From Nocardia uniformis NBRC 13702 (GTDB lineage Bacteria; Actinomycetota; Actinomycetes; Mycobacteriales; Mycobacteriaceae), in NCBI RefSeq assembly GCF_001613345.1, contig NZ_BDCE01000064.1:62001-126000 (forward strand): a DNA stretch of 64,000 nucleotides, read 5' to 3'. The translations under genes were made by a program, and so were the position numbers. Below the pieces are notes generated by a model. It did not search any database, was not told the DNA's origin, and was given only the letters and a program-made list of their open reading frames with translations. Within the stretch, counting starts at the first letter, position 1; every line of letters starts with the position of its first letter. Shown here piece by piece: positions 9,233-17,708 of this stretch.

Positions 9233-10701
9233 AGTCGCACTCCGATGTACTTGGTTTCCAGGAACTCGTCGATACCGGTGCTGCCGCCTTCGCGACCCAG
9301 CCCGGATTCCTTCACACCGCCGAACGGTGCGGCGGGATTGGACACCACACCCTGATTCAGTCCCACCATGCCGGTTTCCAGCGCCTCGCACACCCGTAAT
9401 CCGCGCCGCAGATTCTCGGTGAAGACGTAGCCCACCAATCCGAACGGCGTGTCATTGGCCCGCACGACGACCTCGGCCTCGGTATCGAAGGTGCCGATTG
9501 CCGCGACCGGTCCGAAGATTTCGGTGTGGCACATCTCCGCGTCGTCGGGCACACCGGTGAGCACGGTCGCGGGATAGAAGTTCCCCGGGCCGTCCACCGC
9601 CGTGCCGCCGGTGCGCACGGTGGCACCCCGGCGAACAGCATCGGCGACCAGGCTCGTCACCTTCGCCACGGCGGCGGCGTCGATGAGCGGTCCGACGACC
9701 ACGTCGGGCTCGGTGCCCCGGCCCATCGGCAGGGCCGCCATGCGGGCGGTGAACCGCGCGGCGAATTCGTCGGCGATACCGTGCTGCACGAGGATTCGGT
9801 TCGCGGCGGTGCAGGCCTGCCCGATATTGCGCATCTTCGCCGCGAGCGCGCCCTCGACGGCCTCATCGAGATCGGCGTCGTCGAACACGATGAACGGCGC
9901 ATTGCCACCGAGCTCCATCGAGGTGCGCATGACGGTCCGCGCGCACTGTTCGAGCAGTTGTTTGCCGACCGCGGTGGAACCGGTGAACGACAGTTTGCGC
10001 GAGCGGCTGTCCAGAATGAGCGGCGTCATCACCGCGCCCGGTGCCGAGGTGGTGATCACATTCACGACCCCGGCGGGGACACCGACCCGATCCAGGATGT
10101 CGGCCAGCGCCAGCGTCGACAATGGCGTCTGCGCAGCGGGTTTCACCACACAGGTGCACCCGGCGGCCAGTGCCGGGCCGATCTTGCGGGTGGCCATGGC
10201 GAGGGGGAAGTTCCACGGTGTGATGAGCAGACTCGGGCCGACCGGCTGCCTGGTCACCAGAAAGCGTGATCCGCCCGCCGGTGCCGGTAGATACCCGCCG
10301 TCGAGGCGGACCGCCTCCTCGGCGAACCAGCGGAAGAACTCTGCCGCATAGGCGATCTCGCCACGCGCCTCGGCGAGCGGCTTACCCATTTCCAGGGTCA
10401 TGACGAGCGCGAGGCGTTCGGTGTCGGCGAGCAGCGCCCGGTGGGCGTTCATGAGGATGTCGCCGCGCTGCCGCGGCGGTGTCCGCGCCCACTGCGCCTG
10501 TGCCCGGTCGGCCGCGGCCAGGGCATCGAGCCCGGCGGTGGGATCGGCGTCGGCCACTTCGCACAGCAGCTGTCCGGTCGACGGATCGGTGACCGCCAGC
10601 GTGTCGGCTGTGGTCCGCCACTGCCCGGCGATGAAAAGGCCGGTCGGCACGGTATCTATCGCGGCGCGTTCGGCTGCGGTCAGGATGGTCTCGGTGATCA
10701 T
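9229..10701 (-). CDS. Succinate-semialdehyde dehydrogenase-like aldehyde dehydrogenase
   Basis: A 490-residue NAD(P)-dependent aldehyde dehydrogenase closest in pattern to succinate/glutarate semialdehyde dehydrogenases (GabD). Motifs are ITPWNFPLAM near residue 160, FTGSTAVGKQL near 240, the catalytic general base in MELGGNAPFIV near 265, the nucleophile Cys in NIGQACTAANRI near 298, and the C-terminal PFGGVKESGLGREGG. The gene is divergent from the aminotransferase across a 137-base region holding a 28-base palindromic operator, so the two enzymes probably act in sequence on an omega-amino acid. Confidence 0.9.
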   Translation of the reverse strand: MITETILTAAERAAIDTVPTGLFIAGQWRTTADTLAVTDPSTGQLLCEVADADPTAGLDALAAADRAQAQWARTPPRQRGDILMNAHRALLADTERLALVMTLEMGKPLAEARGEIAYAAEFFRWFAEEAVRLDGGYLPAPAGGSRFLVTRQPVGPSLLITPWNFPLAMATRKIGPALAAGCTCVVKPAAQTPLSTLALADILDRVGVPAGVVNVITTSAPGAVMTPLILDSRSRKLSFTGSTAVGKQLLEQCARTVMRTSMELGGNAPFIVFDDADLDEAVEGALAAKMRNIGQACTAANRILVQHGIADEFAARFTARMAALPMGRGTEPDVVVGPLIDAAAVAKVTSLVADAVRRGATVRTGGTAVDGPGNFYPATVLTGVPDDAEMCHTEIFGPVAAIGTFDTEAEVVVRANDTPFGLVGYVFTENLRRGLRVCEALETGMVGLNQGVVSNPAAPFGGVKESGLGREGGSTGIDEFLETKYIGVRL

Positions 10702-10766
10702 GGCGCGGACTCCTTTTCGTCCTGGCACGGCCGCGGGCATTGCCGCGAGCCCAGCGACCATGTTAT

Positions 10767-10794
10767 GCATATTGTCAACAATCCGACAATATGC
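10767..10794. promoter_or_regulatory. Probable GntR operator (site 1)
   Basis: A perfect 10-bp inverted repeat, GCATATTGTC-N8-GACAATATGC, lies in the divergent promoter region of the aldehyde dehydrogenase and aminotransferase genes. It contains ATTGTCAACAATCCGA (10771-10786), which recurs exactly at 15309-15324. TTGT-CA-ACAA has the form bound by FadR/GntR regulators. The gene at 16840 is the likely regulator. Confidence 0.7.
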
Positions 10795-10838
10795 GAATCT
10801 GCGCGGCGCGCACTCACGCGCCCGAGAGGCGGACCACC

Positions 10839-12080
10839 ATGACCGAGTTGTCCCCCGTCCTCAAACAAGCCACCCCCGTGACCGTCGATCACGGCTCCGG
10901 CTGCTACCTCTACGGCACCGATGGCCGCCGCTACCTCGACTTCACCGCCGGGATCGGCGTCACCAGCACCGGCCACTGCCATCCACATGTGGTGGCGGCG
11001 GCCCAGGCCCAGGTCGCCAGCCTGATCCACGGCCAATACACCACCGTGATGCATCGGCCGATGCTCGAACTCATCGAACGGCTCGGCGCGGTCCTGCCCG
11101 AGGGCCTGGACACGCTGTTCTTCGCCAATTCCGGCAGCGAGGCGATCGAGGCCGCGCTGCGCCTGGCCCGCCAGGCCACCGGACGGCCGAATGTCATTGT
11201 CTTCCACGGCGGATTCCACGGCCGCACCGTCGCGGCGGCCACCATGACGACCTCGGGCACCCGATTCTCCGCCGGGTTCAGCCCGCTGATGTCCGGGGTC
11301 CACGTGGCACCGTTCCCCACCGCGTACCGGTACGGCTGGACCGAAGAGGAGGCCACCGCGTTCGCGCTGCGCGAGCTCGACTATCTCTTCGCCACCATCA
11401 CCTCCCCCGCGGAGACCGCGGCGTTCGTGGTGGAGCCGATGCTGGGCGAGGGCGGCTATATTCCAGGCAACACCGGGTTCTTCCGCGGCCTGCGCGAACG
11501 TGCGGACCGGCACGGCATTCTGCTCATTGTCGATGAGATCCAGACCGGCTTCGGCCGCACCGGAAAGTTCTTCGGCCACCAGCACTTCGGATTCCGCCCC
11601 GATATCATCACCATTGCGAAAGGCCTGGCCAGCGGGTTCCCGCTGTCGGGCATCGCGGCGTCGCGCGAGCTCATGGCCCAGGCGTGGCCGGGATCGCAGG
11701 GCGGGACCTACGGCGGCAATGCCGTGGCCTGTGCCGCCGCGGTCGCCACCCTCGAGGTGATCGAATCGGAGGGGTTGGTGGACAACGCCGCCGCGCGCGG
11801 TGCGCGATTGCTCAGCGGCCTGCGCGACAGCGCCACCAAGCCCATCGGTGACGTACGCGGTCTCGGACTCCTCGCGGGTGCCGAGTTCACCACCGCGACA
11901 GGCGAACCCGATTCCGCGACCGCCGCCGCGGCGCAACGGCTCGCGGTCGAGAAGGGGCTGCTGCTGCTCACCTGCGGTGCGCATATGAATGTGGTGCGCA
12001 TGATCCCGCCGCTGATTGTGACCGATACTCAGATCGACGATGCGCTCGCGATCTGGTCGGCGGTTCTCGCCGAACTGTGA
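10839..12080 (+). CDS. Class III aminotransferase (4-aminobutyrate/omega-amino acid type)
   Basis: A 413-residue PLP enzyme. ATG 10839 follows GAGAGGCGG. Motifs are GCYLYGTDGRRYLDFTAGIG near residue 20, FANSGSEAIEAALR near 95, FHGGFHGRT near 120, IVDEIQTGFGRTGKFFG near 232, and IAKGLASGFPLSG near 258 with the PLP lysine. The family transfers amino groups from GABA or other omega-amines, giving a semialdehyde that the divergent dehydrogenase could oxidise. It is followed after 19 bases by a DUF3830 gene on the same strand. Confidence 0.9.
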   Translation: MTELSPVLKQATPVTVDHGSGCYLYGTDGRRYLDFTAGIGVTSTGHCHPHVVAAAQAQVASLIHGQYTTVMHRPMLELIERLGAVLPEGLDTLFFANSGSEAIEAALRLARQATGRPNVIVFHGGFHGRTVAAATMTTSGTRFSAGFSPLMSGVHVAPFPTAYRYGWTEEEATAFALRELDYLFATITSPAETAAFVVEPMLGEGGYIPGNTGFFRGLRERADRHGILLIVDEIQTGFGRTGKFFGHQHFGFRPDIITIAKGLASGFPLSGIAASRELMAQAWPGSQGGTYGGNAVACAAAVATLEVIESEGLVDNAAARGARLLSGLRDSATKPIGDVRGLGLLAGAEFTTATGEPDSATAAAAQRLAVEKGLLLLTCGAHMNVVRMIPPLIVTDTQIDDALAIWSAVLAEL

Positions 12081-12099
12081 ACCAGGAAGGGCAGGACCG

Positions 12100-12594
12100 A
12101 TGGCTCGCTACATCACCATCACGCTGACCAAGGCAGGCGTGACCTGCCGGGCCCGACTACTCGACGCGGAGGCCCCGCGAACATGTGACGCGGTGTGGGA
12201 CGCGCTGCCGCAGGAGGGCGACGCGTTCCACGCCAAATACGCCCGCAATGAGGTGTACACGCTGGTGCCGCGCCTTGTCGCGGCCCCGCGCCGAGAGAAT
12301 CCGACCGTCACCCCCATCCCCGGCGATGTCTGCCTCTTCGATTTCGAACCGTGGGAGATCGGCAATCCGGCCTACGGTTACGAACCCGGTTCGGCGGCGC
12401 ACCACAACCAGGGGGCAACCGATCTGGCCCTCTTCTACGGCCGCAACAATCTGCTCATCAATGGCGATCTGGGCTGGGTGCCGGGCAATGTCTTCGCGAC
12501 CATCGAAGACGGCCTGACCGACCTCGCCACCGCCTGCAACACCTTGTGGTTGCACGGCGTCCAGGGCGAGACCCTGGCGTTCGCCCGCGAGTAG
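12100..12594 (+). CDS. DUF3830 family protein
   Basis: A 164-residue protein opening MARYITITLTKAGVTCRARLLD with the family's EAPRTCDAVWDALP near residue 25 and conserved NEVYTLVP, GDVCLFDFEP, FYGRNNLLINGDLG and PGNVFA segments. ATG 12100 follows AGGAAGG. The fold is cyclophilin-like. DUF3830 genes often sit with amidases, aminotransferases and racemase-like enzymes, as here. The reaction is not established. Confidence 0.85.
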   Translation: MARYITITLTKAGVTCRARLLDAEAPRTCDAVWDALPQEGDAFHAKYARNEVYTLVPRLVAAPRRENPTVTPIPGDVCLFDFEPWEIGNPAYGYEPGSAAHHNQGATDLALFYGRNNLLINGDLGWVPGNVFATIEDGLTDLATACNTLWLHGVQGETLAFARE

Positions 12595-12901
12595 GCCCGC
12601 GCCCGGTATCGCGCCCCCGCTCCGTCATTCCGGCGTGCGCCGCGACACCCTCCGTCATTCCGGCCAAAACATGCCGGGATGACGGAGCGCGCCGATAGCG
12701 CGCATGCGGACTCGGCCAGTCGGTGGCGAGCGGCTTCACGGCTTCGACCGCTGTCATCGCCGCCACGCCAACGACTCCGGACATACCGAGGTTGCCCGCG
12801 CGATGTCGGCGCCCCGTCATCCGGCAGGCTTCGCCGGCACGACAGGGCGGCGCGGCGACATCACGGCAGCAAACGCCGCAATCGGCCGTATCGGGCGGCA
12901 G
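12595..12901. terminator. Intergenic region with terminator hairpin and repeated CCGTCATTCCGGC unit
   Basis: No gene is seen here. CTCCGTCATTCCGGC occurs twice (12620-12634, 12650-12664), and a one-mismatch inverse copy is at 12673-12687, so the second unit can form a 15-bp hairpin with an 8-base loop. It probably ends the aminotransferase-DUF3830 transcript and the converging amidase transcript. The unit looks like a dispersed REP-type repeat, though its copy number elsewhere cannot be judged from this window. Confidence 0.55.
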
Positions 12902-14302
12902 CTACCCGGCCAGCACGTACTCGGCGTAGCGCGCGACGGCGAGCACCAGATCATCGGAGTGCCGCGGCCCGACGATCTGCAGGCCGACCGGCAGCCCGGC
13001 GCGGGTGGTGCCCACCGGAATACTGATCGCGGGCTGCTGGGTGAGGTTGAACGGGTAGGTGAACGGTGTCCACTGCGCCCAGCTGTCCAGGCCGCTGCCC
13101 GGCGGTACATCGTGGCCTGCCTCGAATGCGGTGATCGGCATCGTGGGGGTGATCAGAACGTCGTAGGTGGTGTGGAAGGCGCCCATCCGGATACCGAGCT
13201 GCGCGGCCACATCGCGAGCCTTCAGATAGTCGACGGCACCGACGGATTCACCCCGCTCCCAGACGGCACCCAGTCCAGGGTCCACCTGTTCGCGCGCGCC
13301 GTCCGGGAAGTTCGACAGCATGGTCGCCGCGCCGACGGCCCACAGCAGTTCGAACGCCTCGAGTGGATCGGTGAAGCCCGGATCGGCCGCGGTGACCCGC
13401 AATTCGGCCTCGGCCAACTGTCGCACCGCCGTTTCCACGATCTCGGCGACCTCCGGATCGACCTCGGCGTAGCCGAGGTTCGCCGAATAGGCGACGGTGA
13501 GTCCGCGCACCTCTCGCCCAAGCTGGCCACGGAAGGTCGTCAGCGTCGGCGGCAGCGCCGTCGGATCGCGCGGGTCGGGCAATGACAGGATATCCATCAA
13601 CAGCGCCGCGTCCTCGACCGTCCGGGTCATCGGTCCCGCGTGCGCCAGTGGACCGAACGGGCTCGCCGGATACAGCGGGATCCTGCCGTGCGTCGGCTTG
13701 AAGCCCACAATGCCGCAGAAAGCCGCCGGAATGCGGATGCTGCCGCCGCCATCGGTGCCGACCGAGACCGGACCCATACCCGCTGCCACCGCGGCGGCGC
13801 TGCCACCGGACGAGCCGCCCGCCGTGGTCGCCGGATCGACCGGATTGCGGGTGATACCCGTCAGCGGGCTGTCGGTGACGGCCTTCCAGGCGATCTCGGG
13901 CGTTGTCGTCTTCCCGAGGAACACCATGCCGTCCTCGCGCAACCGCGCCGCGACCGGACTGTCCACCTGCCAGGGGCCAGCCGGATCGACCGATGTGGAC
14001 CCGCGCCGCGTGGGCCAGCCCTCGGTCAGGAAGATGTCCTTGATCGAAATCGGGACACCGTCGAGTAGCCCACGGGTGTAGCCGGAATGCCAGCGTGACT
14101 CGGATTCCTTGGCCTGCACCAGCGCTCGATCGGGATCGACCAGGCAGAAGGCGTTCAGCGCACCGTCGCGGGCCGTAATGGCCGCGAGTACCGCTTCGGT
14201 CGCCTCGACCGGTGAGAGGGCGCCTGCGGTGTAGGCCGTAACCAGTTCGACGGCGGTCATAGCGGCCGGTTGTGTCGCACTGTTGATGTCGGGGTAGCTC
14301 AT
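12902..14302 (-). CDS. Amidase (amidase-signature family)
   Basis: A 466-residue amide hydrolase. The catalytic Ser-cisSer-Lys triad is visible: Lys in PISIKDIF near residue 72, and the glycine/serine-rich signature GGSSGGSAAAVAAGMGP near 145 followed by TDGGGSIRIPAAFCG. ATG 14302 is used because MSYPDINSATQ leads straight into the domain; a longer upstream frame has no family similarity. It lies 13 bases downstream of the 2-hydroxyacid dehydrogenase, in one minus-strand operon. It may open a cyclic or linear amide in the local catabolic route. Confidence 0.9.
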   Translation of the reverse strand: MSYPDINSATQPAAMTAVELVTAYTAGALSPVEATEAVLAAITARDGALNAFCLVDPDRALVQAKESESRWHSGYTRGLLDGVPISIKDIFLTEGWPTRRGSTSVDPAGPWQVDSPVAARLREDGMVFLGKTTTPEIAWKAVTDSPLTGITRNPVDPATTAGGSSGGSAAAVAAGMGPVSVGTDGGGSIRIPAAFCGIVGFKPTHGRIPLYPASPFGPLAHAGPMTRTVEDAALLMDILSLPDPRDPTALPPTLTTFRGQLGREVRGLTVAYSANLGYAEVDPEVAEIVETAVRQLAEAELRVTAADPGFTDPLEAFELLWAVGAATMLSNFPDGAREQVDPGLGAVWERGESVGAVDYLKARDVAAQLGIRMGAFHTTYDVLITPTMPITAFEAGHDVPPGSGLDSWAQWTPFTYPFNLTQQPAISIPVGTTRAGLPVGLQIVGPRHSDDLVLAVARYAEYVLAG

Positions 14303-14315
14303 AGCTGGCTCTCCT

Positions 14316-15281
14316 TCAGCCGGGCACGTACCCCAGCTCCTTGTCGACCACATTGTTCAACGGCCGGCCGGCGATCCAATTGTCGAAGTTCTCGGTGAAA
14401 GCGGTGACGACCGCGGTTCGCCACCCGATGAAATCCCCGGAATTGTGTGGGGTGATACGTACGTTCGGCAGATCCCACAGTGGGTGCTCAGCCGGGAGCG
14501 GCTCCGGATTCACCACATCGAGTGCCGCTCCGGAGATCGATCCTGTCGTGAGCGCGGCGATAAGGTCGTCGGTCACAACGAGTTCCCCGCGGCCGACGTT
14601 GATAAACCTCGCGTGCGGCTTCATTGCGGCAAATGCTCTGGCGTCGAACATTTTCCGGGTCTGTGCCGTCAGCGGCGCGACGGCCACCACATAGTCGGCG
14701 GCGGGCAGTTCGGCATACAGATCCGCACCGACCGCGCCGAAATCCGGATCGGATGTCCGGGCGCGCCGACCCACCGCGCGCACCGTCATACCGGCCGCCC
14801 GCAGCAATCGCGCCACGCTGCGGCCGATCGGACCGGTCCCGACAATCAAGACGGAGGCCCCCGCGATCCGCTCAGATTCGCGATGATGCCACTCGTGTCG
14901 TTGCTGAAGTCGCAGCGATCCCGCCAGATCCTTGGCGAAACCGAGGATCTGCCCCAGTACGTATTCCGCTATGGCGGTGTCGAATACCCCGCGCGTATTG
15001 GTGACCACCACCTCGCTGGCCCGCAGTTCCGGAAACATTGCCGGATCCACTCCGGTCGAGCCCATATGTAGCCAGCGCAGCCGATCGGCCGCCGGCCAGG
15101 CGGCGGGTATCGCGCGGGTCAGGAAGTCATAGACGAACAGCGCATCGGCGCCGCGCAAGGCGTCTGCCAATCCGGCTGCTTCGGTATAGCGCACAGTGGC
15201 TCGACGTGCCACGGGGGCCATGAGATCCGCCCCCGGCACATTGTCACTGTGCAGGACGACAATATTGGGGCCCGCTTCCAC
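14316..15281 (-). CDS. D-isomer-specific 2-hydroxyacid dehydrogenase
   Basis: A 321-residue NAD(P)-dependent oxidoreductase. The Rossmann motif VGTGPIGRSVARLLRAAG lies near residue 140. The catalytic Arg/Glu/His region appears as INVGRGELVV near 225, ALDVVNPEPLPAEHPLW near 250 and ITPHNSGD near 273. It reduces 2-oxoacids to D-2-hydroxyacids or the reverse. It heads an operon with the amidase and is divergent from the first maleate-isomerase-like gene over a region holding operator site 2. Confidence 0.88.
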   Translation of the reverse strand: MEAGPNIVVLHSDNVPGADLMAPVARRATVRYTEAAGLADALRGADALFVYDFLTRAIPAAWPAADRLRWLHMGSTGVDPAMFPELRASEVVVTNTRGVFDTAIAEYVLGQILGFAKDLAGSLRLQQRHEWHHRESERIAGASVLIVGTGPIGRSVARLLRAAGMTVRAVGRRARTSDPDFGAVGADLYAELPAADYVVAVAPLTAQTRKMFDARAFAAMKPHARFINVGRGELVVTDDLIAALTTGSISGAALDVVNPEPLPAEHPLWDLPNVRITPHNSGDFIGWRTAVVTAFTENFDNWIAGRPLNNVVDKELGYVPG

Positions 15282-15308
15282 GTTGACACACTAAGATCGC
15301 ATCGTATG

Positions 15309-15324
15309 ATTGTCAACAATCCGA
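15309..15324. promoter_or_regulatory. Probable GntR operator (site 2)
   Basis: ATTGTCAACAATCCGA repeats exactly the core of the operator at 10771-10786. It sits between the divergent 2-hydroxyacid dehydrogenase (start 15281) and maleate-isomerase-like gene (start 15368). The outer palindrome of site 1 is not conserved here, so the 16-base core is probably what is recognised. Confidence 0.65.
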
Positions 15325-15367
15325 TCGTGTTCGGAGGTTTACCCGGCTGAGCGCGAGAGGGGCCGCT

Positions 15368-16108
15368 GTGGAACTCAGCTTTCCCGATATAGAAGGCCCC
15401 GTCGCACAGCGGGGTATCGGGGTTATCGCACCGTTCGACCTAGCGCTGGAACGAGAACTCTGGCGGTGGGCTCCGCTGGACGTCAGCCTGCACCTGGCCC
15501 GCACTCCCTATGAACCGGTCCCGGTGTCGCTGACAATGGCCGAACTGGTGTCCAATCCCGCGCACTTGACTGCGGCGACCCGCGACGTGCTGCACGTGGA
15601 GCCCGAGGTGGTTGCCTATCTGTGCACCTCGGGCAGTTTCATCAAGGGCCTGGCGTACGAGAGGTCATTGCGCGACACCATCTGCGCGGCCGGTGCGCGC
15701 GATGCCGTCACCACCTCCGGTGCGCTCGTGGAGGCGATTCGGCATCTGGATATCACCAGGGTTTCGGTGCTCACCCCCTACGACGAGATCCTCACGAACA
15801 AGCTGCGTGATTTCCTGGCCGAGGCGGGCTGCACCGTAATCCGTTCCGACCACCTCGGTTTGGGCGGCGGTATCTGGAAGGTCAATTACCGCACCATCGC
15901 CGAACGCATTGTCGGGGCCGATGACCCCGACGCCCAGGCAATTTTCGTCAGCTGCACCAATCTCCCGACCTATGACGTCATCGAACCGCTCGAAAAGGCG
16001 CTCGGTAAGCCCGTGCTCACCGCCAACCAGCTCACCATGTGGGCGTGCCTGGGTCGGATGAAGTTGCCGATGATGGGTCCGGGAAAGTGGCTACTCAACG
16101 TTTTCTGA
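15368..16108 (+). CDS. Maleate isomerase/arylmalonate decarboxylase-like Asp/Glu racemase-superfamily enzyme
   Basis: A 246-residue protein with GTG start. Both catalytic cysteines of the maleate cis-trans isomerase type are present: YLCTSGSFIKG near residue 82 and FVSCTNLPTYDVI near 198. The ending PVLTANQLTMWACL is also typical. It is the first gene of a three-gene operon with a second homologue and a GntR regulator. A role in isomerising or decarboxylating a dicarboxylate is likely; the substrate is unknown. Confidence 0.85.
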   Translation: MELSFPDIEGPVAQRGIGVIAPFDLALERELWRWAPLDVSLHLARTPYEPVPVSLTMAELVSNPAHLTAATRDVLHVEPEVVAYLCTSGSFIKGLAYERSLRDTICAAGARDAVTTSGALVEAIRHLDITRVSVLTPYDEILTNKLRDFLAEAGCTVIRSDHLGLGGGIWKVNYRTIAERIVGADDPDAQAIFVSCTNLPTYDVIEPLEKALGKPVLTANQLTMWACLGRMKLPMMGPGKWLLNVF

Positions 16109-16121
16109 TCGGAAGTACAGC

Positions 16122-16853
16122 ATGCAGGCACCCACCGTCGGTTTCATCTATCCCGATCACGCGGCCGAGGACGACTACCCGCTGGCCGCGGCGGTCCTCG
16201 GCGCGCGACTTCCGGTGGCGCACATCTACGGGACCGATCTGCACGCCATTCCCGAACTGCTCGATCTGGGCAGCCCGGACAAGCTGCGGCACGGTGCCGA
16301 ACTGCTCGCGCCACACCGGCCGGATGCGGTGGTATGGGCCTGCACCTCGGGCAGTTTCGTCTACGGACCGCGGGGGGCACGCGACCAGGTACGGGCACTG
16401 TCGGAGGTCGCGGGCGTACCGGCGTCCAGCACCGGCCTGGCCTTCGTCGCGGCGGCGCAGGCGCTCGGCGTACGCCGGGTCGCCATCGCCGCCAGCTACC
16501 CCGACGAGGTGGCGCGGCTGTTCGTGGAGTTCCTGGCCGACGCCGGGATCGAGGTGGTCTCGCTGTCGAGCGCGGGGATCGACACCGCCGCCGAGGTGGG
16601 CACGCTGACCGCAGCGCAGGTGCGCGAATTGGCGGTGACCAACGATCATCCGCAGGCGCAGGCACTGCTGATTCCGGATACCGCCATGCACACCCTCGGC
16701 GTACTCCCGGAATTGGAGTCCGCCCTCGGCAAGCCGGTACTGACCGCCAACCAGGTCACTATCTGGGAAGGACTGCGCCTGGCCGGCCACACCGCGGCCA
16801 GCGCGACCCTCGGCACCCTCTTCTCGGAAAGGCACGTACATGTCGGTCGTTGA
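16122..16853 (+). CDS. Second maleate-isomerase-like protein lacking one catalytic Cys
   Basis: A 243-residue paralogue of the preceding gene. The first cysteine is kept in WACTSGSFVYGP near residue 73. At the position of the second cysteine it has LLIPDTAMHTLGV (near 185), with no Cys. The C-terminal PVLTANQVTIWEGLRLAGH is conserved. Loss of one of the two catalytic Cys residues should abolish classical racemase/isomerase chemistry and points to a different reaction or to a partner subunit for the 15368 protein. Its 3' end overlaps the GntR gene by 14 bases. Confidence 0.8.
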   Translation: MQAPTVGFIYPDHAAEDDYPLAAAVLGARLPVAHIYGTDLHAIPELLDLGSPDKLRHGAELLAPHRPDAVVWACTSGSFVYGPRGARDQVRALSEVAGVPASSTGLAFVAAAQALGVRRVAIAASYPDEVARLFVEFLADAGIEVVSLSSAGIDTAAEVGTLTAAQVRELAVTNDHPQAQALLIPDTAMHTLGVLPELESALGKPVLTANQVTIWEGLRLAGHTAASATLGTLFSERHVHVGR

Positions 16854-17508
16854 GTTCGAGCCGGTGAACCGGCAGTCGACCGCGGAAATGATCGCGGACC
16901 GACTACGGGAGGCGATCATGCGGGGCGCAGTCGCGCCCGGCGACCAACTCGGCGAGGCCGATCTCGCGGCGCGATTCGGGGTATCGCGCGGTCCGGTCCG
17001 GGAGGCGATGCAGCGATTGGTCTCCGAGGGGCTGCTGCACAGCATCCGCAATCGCGGCATCTTCGTCATCGACCTGGCCTTCGACGATGTGGTCGATATC
17101 TATCGGGCCCGGACCGCCATCGAGACCGGGGCCCTCGCGCTCATTCTCGACGGCCGCCGGGAAATCGCCTATGCCGCGCTCGGTCCCAGCGTCACCGATA
17201 TGTGCGAGCGCGCCGAAAACGGCGATGCCGTCGGGGTTTCCGATGCCGACCAGGCGTTCCACGAGGCCCTGGTCGACAGCGCGGGCAGCCCGCGCCTGGT
17301 GCGCGCGGCTCGCACCCTGCTGATCGAAACCCGAATGTGCCTGGGGGCCTTGCAGACCACCTATCCGGACCTGCGCGAGCAGGCTCGCGAGCACGTCGAG
17401 CTGCGCGAAGCGATCGGGGCCGGACCGATTCTCCGGGCCCGCACCCTGCTGGCCGAGCATATGGACGATGCCGTGCAGCGGCTGACGAGAGGTAAGTCCG
17501 CGAACTGA
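16840..17508 (+). CDS. FadR-type GntR regulator of the catabolic cluster
   Basis: A 222-residue regulator. The winged HTH spans residues 15-80 (GDQLGEADLAARFGVSRGPVREAMQRL), and the helical FCD domain carries the conserved RTAIETGAL, DQAFHEALV and HMDDAVQRL positions. ATG 16840 lies inside the end of the preceding gene, so it is co-transcribed with the two isomerase-like genes. It is the best candidate to bind the shared ATTGTCAACAATCCGA sites. FCD proteins bind small carboxylates, which fits the cluster. Confidence 0.9.
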   Translation: MSVVEFEPVNRQSTAEMIADRLREAIMRGAVAPGDQLGEADLAARFGVSRGPVREAMQRLVSEGLLHSIRNRGIFVIDLAFDDVVDIYRARTAIETGALALILDGRREIAYAALGPSVTDMCERAENGDAVGVSDADQAFHEALVDSAGSPRLVRAARTLLIETRMCLGALQTTYPDLREQAREHVELREAIGAGPILRARTLLAEHMDDAVQRLTRGKSAN

Positions 17509-17587
17509 GAGTCATCCAACCGACCGTCCGCTACGAATACCCGCTAATCCGTTGTATTCGACTAGCAGAGGAAGGACAAGGACAACG

Positions 17588-17659
17588 ATGATTCCGCAGT
17601 TCATCAACCAGATTGTCGGTATGGTCTCGACCCTCATGACGACACTTCTGATCCCGTAG
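17588..17659 (+). CDS. Possible 23-residue hydrophobic peptide
   Basis: ATG 17588 follows AGAGGAAGGACAAGG and opens MIPQFINQIVGMVSTLMTTL..., 23 residues, uncharged and strongly hydrophobic or amphipathic. A clear hairpin terminator starts 12 bases after the stop, so the ORF forms a compact monocistronic unit. It is too short for similarity to judge. It could be a membrane-active or regulatory peptide, or chance. Confidence 0.4.
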   Translation: MIPQFINQIVGMVSTLMTTLLIP

Positions 17660-17671
17660 TACCAGCGCATC

Positions 17672-17703
17672 GAGTCCCCGGGGCGTCGGAGCCCCGGGGA
17701 CTC
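17672..17703 (+). terminator. Hairpin terminator after small ORF
   Basis: A perfect 13-bp stem (GAGTCCCCGGGGC with its complement at 17691-17703) with a 6-base loop. It lies between the small peptide ORF and the converging membrane-protein gene, so it can serve both directions. Confidence 0.8.
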
Positions 17704-17708
17704 CGCGC

